Of a stretch of 5,573 nucleotides of DNA, positions 1-5,180 are shown piece after piece (within the stretch, counting starts at the first letter, position 1; every line of letters starts with the position of its first letter). A model generated the notes under the pieces. That model was not told where the DNA came from. It did no database searches and saw only the letters and a list, made by a program, of their open reading frames with translations. This DNA is from PSRF01 sp035457105 (lineage in GTDB: Bacteria; Acidobacteriota; Blastocatellia; Pyrinomonadales; Pyrinomonadaceae), in the NCBI GenBank assembly GCA_035457105.1, contig DATIBX010000127.1, forward strand, positions 1 through 5,573, given 5' to 3'. The position numbers and the translations under genes are program-made.

Positions 1-350
1 AGATCTTCAATCGTTTCACCATCGGCAACGTTTACAGGACTTGACACTTCGCGATTCCCCACCGCGAACGCCAATGCATGAGGACCAACTTGATAGGTTC
101 CCTCAGGTATATTCGAAATCCGATAGTTTCCAGACACGTCAGTAACGCCCCGATAACTCGGCAGGACAAAGCCGCGGTTGGGATCACTCACGATCACCAC
201 TATTCCGGGCACGCCTTTCTCTTTGAAGATGACTTTGCCACTGATACTGGCAGTCGGCTCTTTAGTGGGAGCAGTTTGGGCGTGCGAGTAGATCGCAACA
301 CCGAGGATTATAAGAATGCAGGCGATAGCGTGACGGCCAGAGGAAACCAT
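1..350 (-). CDS. Exported carboxypeptidase-regulatory-like domain protein, N-terminal part (runs off the left edge)
   Basis: Reading the minus strand from the ATG at 350 gives 116 open codons to the window edge. The product starts with a basic stretch and a hydrophobic core (ACILIILGVAIYSHA, residues 10-24), and SHA|Q at 24/25 is a good signal peptidase I site, so it is predicted to be exported. After a short linker, residues 34-116 look like a carboxypeptidase-regulatory-like (CarboxypepD_reg/CNA-B-type) beta-sandwich: ISGKV at 36-40 and the hallmark TDVSGNYRISNIPEGTYQV at 70-88. Such domains often stand at the N-terminus of TonB-dependent receptors or within secreted proteins; which applies here cannot be seen because the C-terminus lies outside the window. 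A purine-rich AAAGGCGG lies about 8 nt before the ATG and supports the start. The gene follows the methyltransferase stop by 48 bp on the same strand, so it may be co-transcribed. The domain call is fairly secure; the function of the whole protein is unknown. Confidence 0.75.
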   Translation of the reverse strand, partial: MVSSGRHAIACILIILGVAIYSHAQTAPTKEPTASISGKVIFKEKGVPGIVVIVSDPNRGFVLPSYRGVTDVSGNYRISNIPEGTYQVGPHALAFAVGNREVSSPVNVADGETIED

Positions 351-398
351 AGTGACACCGCCTTTCGATCTGGGAGGCTAAATGATAGCGCAAGTGAA

Positions 399-1214
399 TT
401 ACTTGCGCACCATAACGCAGAGCGATTGCCAGAGCGGCGCCTTGCCCGTGGCCACGGTTCCATCCTCAAACGTTACTGGCTCTGAGATCGGCACGTAAGG
501 TGTGTTCGCATCCAGGATTAATTCAACCTCGAGATCGAGGTGCCTGGCCCAGGTGCGCAATATGTCCGGCGACAGAAATATATTCAACGGCTTTCCGCTT
601 CCAATGTCTTTAACGTCGCTCTGAAAGATGGTCCAATGTGTATCGATGCTAAAGTCCAGGAACGAAACGATTACCTTTCCACCCGGCTTCAAGACTCGTT
701 TTGCCTCGCGTAGATATACAAACGACTCTTCGTGCAAGAGATGTGTAACGACTGAAAAGAAGCAGACCATGTTCGCCTGCTGATCCTGTTCGGGAATGGT
801 AAGGCCGCTGGCGGGCTCGAAGCGCCAGTCGGGTCGCTGGGCCAGGTTGCGCGCGTAGTTCAGCAGGTCAGGCACTACGTCGATTCCAAGATATTTCAAC
901 TCCCGGTATTGCGAGAGTTGCTTCGCCAGCCGGCCGGCTCCACAACCTACATCGATAACGTAATGATCCTTTTGCAGTCCGTGTAAGAAGAGCAGCTCCC
1001 GTAACAATGGGCCAATCGTTTCGAACTCTCCACCGATGGCGATCTTCACCGCCTCATCCAATGGATAGAATTCCTTGAGGACGTTGACCTGATTGCGATG
1101 TGTCTTAACAAAATCGGTTTTTGCGGCCCACTCTTTTTCTTTGCGACCCGTGAGTGGATCAATGATGCGGTAATTGAGGCTATTAATTGCTCTACGAATC
1201 AATCTGTTCGCCAT
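399..1214 (-). CDS. Class I SAM-dependent methyltransferase
   Basis: This 271-residue protein has the Rossmann-fold methyltransferase pattern. Motif I, VIDVGCGAGRLA, is at residues 86-97 (SAM-binding glycine loop). GID at 110-112 ends strand 2 and its acidic residue should bind the SAM ribose. CFFSVVTHL at 151-159 fits the post-II/III region, and RVLKPGGKVIVSFLDF at 173-188 is the typical motif preceding strand 5. The first 80 residues are a helical extension, and the C-terminal part (about 205-271) probably forms the substrate side. The methyl acceptor cannot be read from the sequence; many relatives with this layout act on small molecules or glycans. It should be cytoplasmic, as no signal peptide or membrane segment is seen. 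The ATG at 1214 is preceded by AAGGGAAGAG, a usable ribosome binding site. It starts 24 bp after the stop of the receiver gene and ends 48 bp before the exported protein gene, suggesting one transcript. Family confident, substrate unknown. Confidence 0.88.
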   Translation of the reverse strand: MANRLIRRAINSLNYRIIDPLTGRKEKEWAAKTDFVKTHRNQVNVLKEFYPLDEAVKIAIGGEFETIGPLLRELLFLHGLQKDHYVIDVGCGAGRLAKQLSQYRELKYLGIDVVPDLLNYARNLAQRPDWRFEPASGLTIPEQDQQANMVCFFSVVTHLLHEESFVYLREAKRVLKPGGKVIVSFLDFSIDTHWTIFQSDVKDIGSGKPLNIFLSPDILRTWARHLDLEVELILDANTPYVPISEPVTFEDGTVATGKAPLWQSLCVMVRK

Positions 1215-1238
1215 TCGCTCTTCCCTTTGGGATTTATA

Positions 1239-1604
1239 TTAAGTGCTAAGGTAACGGTTAACCAAATTCGCCAACTTGGTCATGTCGATCGGCTTCGGCA
1301 TGTATTCGTTGCATCCTTTAGCGAATGCTTTCACGTGTGTGAATGACATTGGATACGCAGTTACGGCGACGATCGGCACGCTTTCGAGCTCTGCGTGCTG
1401 GCGTATTCGTTGCGTTGCGGCGATGCCGTCGAGGATCGGGAGATCGAGATCCATAAGGATCAGATCCGGATGTTCACGCTCGGCGATATCGACCGCTTCC
1501 TGCCCGTTGCTTGCTTCAAGCACGCTGTAACCGAGCTGTTCAAGTCCTACCTTCAATAGCTGGCGAGTGTCGTCGTAATCCTCAACTACCATTATAGTTT
1601 TCAT
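1239..1604 (-). CDS. Single-domain response regulator (CheY-like receiver)
   Basis: The 121 residues make up one receiver domain with no output domain. All the catalytic positions are present: the acidic pair E8/D9 after strand 1 (IMVVEDYDD), the phospho-acceptor D52 in LILMDLDLP, T82 in VAVTAY, and K104 in MPKPID. The protein should be phosphorylated on D52 by a histidine kinase and act through protein contact rather than by binding DNA. No kinase gene is in the window, so its partner is unknown. The sequence resembles receivers of the 'DDTRQLL...MDLDLPILDG' type, often found as orphans or as hybrid-kinase modules. It lies 24 bp upstream of the methyltransferase gene on the same strand, so the two are probably co-transcribed; whether they work together is unproven. 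Only a weak GAGTGA precedes the ATG, and a candidate -10 box sits very close to it, so the leader is probably short. Confidence 0.93.
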   Translation of the reverse strand: MKTIMVVEDYDDTRQLLKVGLEQLGYSVLEASNGQEAVDIAEREHPDLILMDLDLPILDGIAATQRIRQHAELESVPIVAVTAYPMSFTHVKAFAKGCNEYMPKPIDMTKLANLVNRYLST

Positions 1605-1616
1605 AATGCGTCACTC

Positions 1617-1644
1617 AATATATCAATGACAGAAGAAGACACAA
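1617..1644 (-). promoter_or_regulatory. Candidate sigma-70-like promoter for the receiver-methyltransferase genes
   Basis: On the minus strand TTGTGT (1644-1639) and TATATT (1622-1617) are separated by 16 bp, matching 4 of 6 and 5 of 6 bases of the -35 and -10 consensus. Initiation would fall only a few bases before the ATG at 1604. The 81-bp gap between the serine hydrolase and the receiver is otherwise unremarkable and shows no clear intrinsic terminator. Short motif matches like this occur by chance, hence the low confidence. Confidence 0.35.
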
Positions 1645-1685
1645 AAGCACAGCTCTGTTTCGAAAATATTCCGTGCTTGTGAGGC

Positions 1686-2759
1686 TTAGTTCTTCGAGGC
1701 GAGTTCGGGATTGATGATGGCGGCCACGGCGTGCGCCAGTTTGGTTTGATTTGCGCGAATTTGATTGGCAAAGAGAATGACTGTCATCTTGTCGTCGACA
1801 TAACGCGAGATGTGCGCTTTGAAGCCCTGCCATGCACCGCCGTGCTCGATGAGTCGATGGCCGCGCACGTCGGCGAGCGACCATCCAAAACCATACGGAT
1901 GAGTCTTGCCGTCGTTCAGTTTCACGGGCGTCCACATCTGGTCGAGTGACGATTTTTTCAGGAGTTTTTCCGTGTACAGGGCGGCATCCCACTTTGCCAT
2001 GTCGTAAATCGTTAGATACAAGGCACCGTCGGCTGTTGTATTCAACGAAGGCGAGACCCAGCCCTGGTTTTTCAGTTGACCATTGTCGAGGCGATAACCC
2101 GCGGCGCGATTCGGGATAACGTCCGCTTCGCTGATTATGCGCGCGGTGGTCATTTGCAGTGGCTTGAAAACTCGCTCGTGGAGAAAGTCGCCGTAGAACT
2201 TGCCGCTGACTTTGTGAATCAGAATTCCGAGCATCACATACGCCAGATTGCTGTAGCTCCACTTGTCTCCGGGTTGAAAGGCGAGTGGGATCGCTTTGAT
2301 GCGCTGGTAGAGTTCGTCTTCCGTGTAGTCGCGACGCAGATCGAAGTCCGTCGGGTAGTCAGTCATGCCGCTTGTGTGTGTGAGAAGATGCCGCACGGTG
2401 ATGTTGCGCCACGCTTCCGGGCCGTCAGCAAAGTATTTCGTGATCTTGTCTTCGAGGTTCAGCTTCCCTTCTTCGACGAGCATCATCACTGCTGTGGCCG
2501 TGAACTGTTTGCCCGTCGATCCTGACTGGAAGATCGTCTCCGGCTTAACTGGCACCTGGTGTTCGACGTTTGCCAATCCATAACCCTTCGCAATCACGAT
2601 CTGCCCGTCTTTGATCACAGCTAAAGCAAGTCCCGGAATCTGCTGCGACTGCATCTCGCGGCGGATGTAGTCGTCGACCTTTGTCGAAACTCCATCTTGC
2701 GCGAAACATGTGATTGAGAGCAGGAGTAGGAGTGCGAGGTGCAGTGGGAAACGTCTCAT
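1686..2759 (-). CDS. Secreted serine hydrolase of the class C beta-lactamase / penicillin-binding-protein-like family
   Basis: From the ATG at 2759 the product is 357 residues, the usual size for a Beta-lactamase (PF00144-type) protein. It starts with a Sec signal peptide: MRRF, then a leucine-rich core, with likely cleavage after FA at 19-20. The SITC sequence is a poor lipobox, so a lipoprotein is less likely. The three catalytic motifs are in order: SxxK as STGK (S81 nucleophile, K84), YxN as YSN (169-171), and HGG (306-308) in place of the KTG box, as is common in esterase/peptidase-like members. Other family marks are IPGLALAVIKDG (41-52) and HLLTHTSGM (124-132). Substrates vary (D-amino peptides, esters, beta-lactams), and resistance should not be assumed. 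It should work in the periplasm. The frame is open back to 2924, but that extension reads through the palindromic repeat and would bury the signal peptide. A TACAAT at 2805-2800 with a weak TTGTCG at 2830-2825 could be its promoter. Confidence 0.9.
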   Translation of the reverse strand: MRRFPLHLALLLLLSITCFAQDGVSTKVDDYIRREMQSQQIPGLALAVIKDGQIVIAKGYGLANVEHQVPVKPETIFQSGSTGKQFTATAVMMLVEEGKLNLEDKITKYFADGPEAWRNITVRHLLTHTSGMTDYPTDFDLRRDYTEDELYQRIKAIPLAFQPGDKWSYSNLAYVMLGILIHKVSGKFYGDFLHERVFKPLQMTTARIISEADVIPNRAAGYRLDNGQLKNQGWVSPSLNTTADGALYLTIYDMAKWDAALYTEKLLKKSSLDQMWTPVKLNDGKTHPYGFGWSLADVRGHRLIEHGGAWQGFKAHISRYVDDKMTVILFANQIRANQTKLAHAVAAIINPELASKN

Positions 2760-2864
2760 CGGTTGTTTTTCTTGGATCGCAGTTTGGAATTGCCGTGAGA
2801 TTGTAACCCAGTACCAGGCGTGGGCGACAACGTAAGAAAATAGGTGTCTTAATTTGATTGCTGT

Positions 2865-2952
2865 GTGCGACCTCCGTGTCCTCTGTGTCTCTGTGGTTGT
2901 TGTTTGGTCAGGCATTACCACCACCGAGACACAGAGAGCACAGAGGTTGCAC
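2865..2952. repeat. 88-bp imperfect palindrome of the 'CTCTGTGTCTCTGTGG' type
   Basis: The left arm (2865-2900) and right arm (2917-2952) are reverse complements at 30 of 36 positions, around a 16-nt spacer (2901-2916). The arms are dominated by CTCTGTG/CACAGAG units. Folded as RNA or cruciform, this would give a long stem with a small loop. It lies about 105 bp upstream of the serine hydrolase start and about 35 bp outside the left IS end, so it does not look like part of the IS. Similar CACAGAG-rich repeats are, from memory, scattered in many environmental bacterial genomes and are often mistranslated as short proteins. Its function is unknown; possibilities are a REP/MITE-like non-autonomous element, a transcription block, or a DNA-structure site. 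Confidence 0.8.
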
Positions 2953-2962
2953 TGAGAAGAAG

Positions 2963-2980
2963 TTCAAACCAGACACTATC
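2963..2980. repeat. Possible decayed target-site duplication, left copy
   Basis: These bases align without gaps to 4458-4475 on the far side of the IS, with 13 of 18 identical, including TTC, AGACA and TATC blocks. IS1202-type elements are remembered for long duplications (27 bp in IS1202 itself), so a long decayed copy fits the family. The match is imperfect and could be chance. Confidence 0.35.
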
Positions 2981-2994
2981 AGAACCTGTGTCAG

Positions 2995-3041
2995 AACTAT
3001 TTAGAAACGCCCTCTAGCTTAACTATTTAGAAAAGCCCTCT
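2995..3041 (-). repeat. Left IS end: two tandem copies of a 21-nt motif
   Basis: Read on the minus strand, copies at 3015-2995 and 3041-3021 both start AGAGGGC and end TTTCTAAATAGTT. They are identical at 20 of 21 positions (G or T at position 8) and are spaced 26 bp start to start. They match the copies at the right end in inverted orientation. They probably serve as transposase binding sites. Confidence 0.8.
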
Positions 3042-3054
3042 GAGTCCGTGGGTA

Positions 3055-3079
3055 GCCTTGGGCTCAACGAGCCCAAGGC
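3055..3079. repeat. Perfect 11-bp hairpin over the transposase stop codon
   Basis: GCCTTGGGCTC (3055-3065) and GAGCCCAAGGC (3069-3079) are exact reverse complements with a 3-nt loop. The stop codon of the transposase (3066-3064) lies at the loop. No run of U follows on the minus strand (TACCCACGG), so this is not a standard intrinsic terminator. It could still stabilise the 3' end, block transcription read-through, or help limit transposase expression. It is inside the IS. Confidence 0.7.
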
Positions 3080-4332
3080 GGTCCTTTGCCAAATCGAAAA
3101 CCACGCCATTGATGATCTCTGGGTGGCACATACGGCTTGACGATATTGTCGGCGCCGTTGTGCTTTTTGCTTTTTATCTTAATTACCGTTTTTCGTTTTG
3201 GTCGTTCGGGTAAGAGAGTGTAAGCCAGATCACGGTCGTCATAGCAAAAGTGCAACTCACCATTGAGATAGCGACGGACCAGGACCTTGCCCTTAAGCAC
3301 TGGCGCTTTGCGTAAGGGTTGCAGTTGATAGTACTGATTCTGGAATCGCACGATCCAATCAAGCGACAAAGCTCGTTCTTCCTCAATACAAAAGATACTG
3401 GCCAGGTCATAGCCTTTGGCCGAACGGTGAAAATCAACCTCCGAGCGTGGCGCCACTGCAAATCTTTCATTGAGTTGATCGCAATACTCGTTTTGTAAGA
3501 ATTCATTGCCGGCGGCGATAGTGTTGATCTCCGCCAGGCGCAACTCCTTGACTAAACGATCCTGATAAGTGCCGTGGTTGCGTTCGACTCGTCCTTTGGC
3601 CTCTGGGGAATGCGCGGTGATGATCTGAATCCCCAATTGCCGGCACGCGCGTCCAAACTGGGTGAAGACTTCTTCACCACTGTCAGCCGCTTTTTCTCTC
3701 GTCTTTTCATCAATTACATAAACATTCTTCTTATCGGTATACAGGTTTTGCGGGATGCCATAACGGTCGATCCAGTGCCACAACAACTGCATCGCCGCAA
3801 AGATTGTTTCCTCCTCCGCTAACCAGGAAAGGGTGGTACCTTGCGCATCATCCACCATGTTCATCAAACAAGCTTTGGGTGCTCGCTTCTCAAACCATTG
3901 GTGATGCGAACCATCGAGCTGCACCAACTCACCGAAGTGCGCCCGTCGCTCCCGCCAGCTACGATGTTTGCCGCGCTTGCGTCGCTTTTGCCAAAGTCCG
4001 GCTTTGAGTAACCAACCACGCAACGTCTCATGGTCCACCACCTGCCCATCGAGCGCTAACTTCTCAGCCGCCAGGGTGGGACCAAAGTCAGGGTATCTTT
4101 CCTGGTAACGGGCTAAGACTGCCGCTTTGAACTCGGCCGGGTGGGCTCGATTCGACGGCCGCCCGCGTCCTTGATGAACCAAACCGCGATCGCCTTGCTC
4201 GCAATAGCGTTTGTACAGCCGTCGCAGATATCGATACTCGAGCTGACACAACGAAGCAGCTTCCTTCTGTTGCAACTCGCCGCGCTTCACTCTTTCAAAG
4301 ACCTTCAGTCGCTCGCGCTCCTTCGCGCTCAT
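3064..4332 (-). CDS. ISNCY-family (IS1202-like) DDE transposase
   Basis: The protein catalyses cut and transfer of the IS. Counting from the upstream ATG at 4350 (428 residues), an N-terminal helix-turn-helix region (about 8-60, KERERLKVFERVKRGELQQKEAA) should bind the IS ends. A basic linker (about 110-135, QKRRKRGKHR) precedes a retroviral-integrase-like core with D146 (LVQLDGSHH), D206 (LYTDKKN) and E256 (SPEAKGRVERNHG). The spacing (60 and 49) and the SPxAKGRVERxxGTxQDRLVKELRL block are typical of ISNCY/IS1202 transposases. The C-terminal part has the YYQLQP and VLVRRYLNG strands seen in the family. I prefer the ATG at 4332 (MSAKERERLKV, 422 residues) because GGAGGG lies 10 nt upstream and relatives begin at such a sequence; the ATG at 4350 has only GGGTGGG close by. 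The gene is intact and diverges from vapBC. Confidence 0.92.
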   Translation of the reverse strand: MSAKERERLKVFERVKRGELQQKEAASLCQLEYRYLRRLYKRYCEQGDRGLVHQGRGRPSNRAHPAEFKAAVLARYQERYPDFGPTLAAEKLALDGQVVDHETLRGWLLKAGLWQKRRKRGKHRSWRERRAHFGELVQLDGSHHQWFEKRAPKACLMNMVDDAQGTTLSWLAEEETIFAAMQLLWHWIDRYGIPQNLYTDKKNVYVIDEKTREKAADSGEEVFTQFGRACRQLGIQIITAHSPEAKGRVERNHGTYQDRLVKELRLAEINTIAAGNEFLQNEYCDQLNERFAVAPRSEVDFHRSAKGYDLASIFCIEEERALSLDWIVRFQNQYYQLQPLRKAPVLKGKVLVRRYLNGELHFCYDDRDLAYTLLPERPKRKTVIKIKSKKHNGADNIVKPYVPPRDHQWRGFRFGKGPPWAR

Positions 4333-4378
4333 CTTCAAATGTCCCTCCATTTGCCCACCCTTTCGGGTGCAGCATCCT

Positions 4379-4452
4379 AGAGGGCTTTTCTATTCGGTTT
4401 CGCAGAGGGCGGTTTTATATAGTTACCACATAGAGGGCGCTTTTAGATTGAC
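4379..4452 (+). repeat. Right IS end: three tandem copies of the 21-nt motif
   Basis: Copies start at 4379, 4404 and 4432 (25 and 28 bp apart), each with AGAGGGC, and are inverted relative to the left-end copies. The innermost shares AGAGGGCTTTTCTA with the inner left copy. The middle one ends ATATAGTT like the left copies. The outermost is the most diverged (ending AGATTGAC). The transposase promoter must lie in or next to this block, so transposase binding here could also repress its own gene. No gene is seen between 4351 and 4484. Confidence 0.78.
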
Positions 4453-4477
4453 TCTACTTCGAGTAAGACAGTATCTT
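4448..4477 (+). promoter_or_regulatory. Candidate promoter for vapBC across the IS/host junction
   Basis: TTGACT (4448-4453, 5 of 6 to the -35 consensus) lies in or at the tip of the IS right end, and TATCTT (4472-4477, 4 of 6) lies in flanking DNA, with an 18-bp spacer. Initiation about 7 nt later would fall right at the GTG start of the antitoxin (4485), which would explain the missing Shine-Dalgarno by leaderless translation. This is a motif match only. Confidence 0.35.
4458..4475. repeat. Possible decayed target-site duplication, right copy
   Basis: Partner of 2963-2980, 13 of 18 bases identical at a constant offset of 1495. It begins just outside the last right-end motif copy, the position expected for a target duplication. 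Confidence 0.35.
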
Positions 4478-4484
4478 ACCTTTC

Positions 4485-4736
4485 GTGAGAACCACCGTTT
4501 CTACCAAAGGCCAGATCATTCTTCCGGCTGAAATACGGCGAGCGGATGATATTCGCTCCGGACAAGAGTTTGAGATAGAACGCCTCGATCGCGGTGAATA
4601 CCTCCTCAAGCGAAGAACAGAACCGCGAAACAGGGGCCTTATAAAACTCTTGCTTTCCTGTCCTGTGAAGAACTGGTTTCAATCCCTTGATCGAACCGAA
4701 ACCACCGACGACATTAAGCTCCCGACGCTCGGATGA
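4485..4736 (+). CDS. vapB: VapB-type antitoxin with AbrB/MazE/SpoVT DNA-binding domain
   Basis: The 83-residue product has a swapped-hairpin AbrB domain at residues 1-45: TTVSTKGQIILPAEIR (3-18), then SGQEFEIER and GEYLLKRR. The C-terminal segment (about 48-83), with KNWF (62-65) and DRTETTDDI (69-77), is the part expected to wrap round the toxin and cover its active site. As in other VapBC pairs it should neutralise VapC and, with it, repress their shared promoter. The GTG at 4485 is the only usable start: an in-frame TAA lies at 4464 and the conserved domain begins at residue 3. No Shine-Dalgarno precedes it. The stop codon overlaps the toxin start (ATGA). The start is about 30 bp from the IS end, so the native promoter region may have been replaced or altered by the insertion; the coding part looks complete. 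Confidence 0.88.
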   Translation: MRTTVSTKGQIILPAEIRRADDIRSGQEFEIERLDRGEYLLKRRTEPRNRGLIKLLLSCPVKNWFQSLDRTETTDDIKLPTLG

Positions 4737-5140
4737 TGTACCTCGTCGACGCGAACGTGCTTAGTGAGCCAACTAAACAGACGGCTGACAGTAGAGTCGT
4801 GGACTGGCTGACCGCAAATGAAGCCAATCTCGTAGTCGATCCTATAATCATTGGTGAATTGCGAACGGGTATTCTGGCGTTGCCGCGCGGACGGAAGCGC
4901 GAAAAACTGGAGAAATGGTTTGAGGCTGTGGTCGAGACGATCGAGTGCCTCCCGTGGGACGCAACAGTAAGCAGACGATGGGCTACTCTTGTTGTTGATC
5001 TAAAACGACGGGGAGAGACCGTGCCGCTGCTGGATGGAATGATTGCTGCCACCGCTCTTGAGCATGACCTGATCGTTGCCACACGTAACACACGCGACTT
5101 CAAAAAGACCGGTGTTAAGGCATTCAATCCGTTTGAGTGA
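4733..5140 (+). CDS. vapC: VapC-type PIN-domain toxin ribonuclease (FitB-like)
   Basis: The 135-residue protein is one PIN domain of normal length. The acidic residues that bind Mg2+/Mn2+ are visible: D6 in LVDANVLSE, E42 in IIGELRTG, D101 in LLDGMIAATA, and D122 in ATRNTRDF. VapC toxins cut RNA, often tRNA or rRNA, and stop growth when the antitoxin is lost; the specific target here cannot be read. The VDANVLSEP start and the LPWD...LLDGMIAATAL...TRNTRDF end resemble the FitB/VapC branch. The ATG at 4733 overlaps the antitoxin TGA by 4 nt (ATGA), with a second ATG at 4736, so translation is probably coupled to that of the antitoxin. The catalytic set is intact and the frame unbroken, so the module should be functional if expressed. 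Confidence 0.93.
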   Translation: MMYLVDANVLSEPTKQTADSRVVDWLTANEANLVVDPIIIGELRTGILALPRGRKREKLEKWFEAVVETIECLPWDATVSRRWATLVVDLKRRGETVPLLDGMIAATALEHDLIVATRNTRDFKKTGVKAFNPFE

Positions 5141-5180
5141 TTTGCCGCCGTTCTACAGTCTTGACCCTGGGGGAGAAACG

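Larger units (their letters stand above)
2987..4455 (-). mobile_element. IS1202-like (ISNCY group) insertion sequence, about 1.47 kb
   Basis: One full-length DDE transposase gene is bracketed by inverted sets of a repeated 21-nt motif: copies at 2995 and 3021 on the left, and three inverted copies at 4379, 4404 and 4432 on the right. Size, single ORF and transposase type fit the IS1202 group. The exact ends are uncertain. On the left, TGTGTCAG (from 2987) could be the tip; on the right the similarity fades at about 4450-4455, where the reverse complement also reads GTCA close to the motif. The outermost copies share the first eight bases (AGAGGGCG) and 13 of the first 17. The transposase has no stop or frameshift and all catalytic residues, so the element may still be active, but the degraded flanking similarity argues that this insertion is not recent. 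Confidence 0.75.

Noticed and set aside
78..485. Plus-strand 135-codon open frame at the left edge
   Set aside because: It lies opposite the exported domain protein and the end of the methyltransferase, both of which are supported by motifs; its own product has no recognisable pattern.
1615..2262. Minus-strand 215-codon open frame inside the serine hydrolase gene
   Set aside because: It overlaps the hydrolase in another frame, is rich in R, S and Q, has no domain pattern, and the hydrolase has all its catalytic motifs.
2700..2759. Lipoprotein signal for the serine hydrolase (cysteine at residue 18)
   Set aside because: SITC does not match the usual L-[AS]-[GA]-C lipobox, while FA|Q just after it is a good signal peptidase I site.
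2760..2924. N-terminal 55-codon extension of the serine hydrolase frame up to 2924
   Set aside because: It translates the palindromic repeat (TTTETQRTRRSH-like product) and would place the clear signal peptide in the interior of the protein.
3055..3079. Intrinsic (rho-independent) terminator
   Set aside because: The stem is strong, but neither strand has the T-run needed after it.
4379..4452. CRISPR-like repeat array
   Set aside because: There are only three diverged units with gaps of 4-7 nt between 21-nt repeats, and the same motif is found inverted at the other end of the transposase, which is IS-end architecture.
4714..5127. Minus-strand 137-codon open frame opposite vapC
   Set aside because: It is a serine- and arginine-rich antisense shadow of the well-supported PIN-domain gene.
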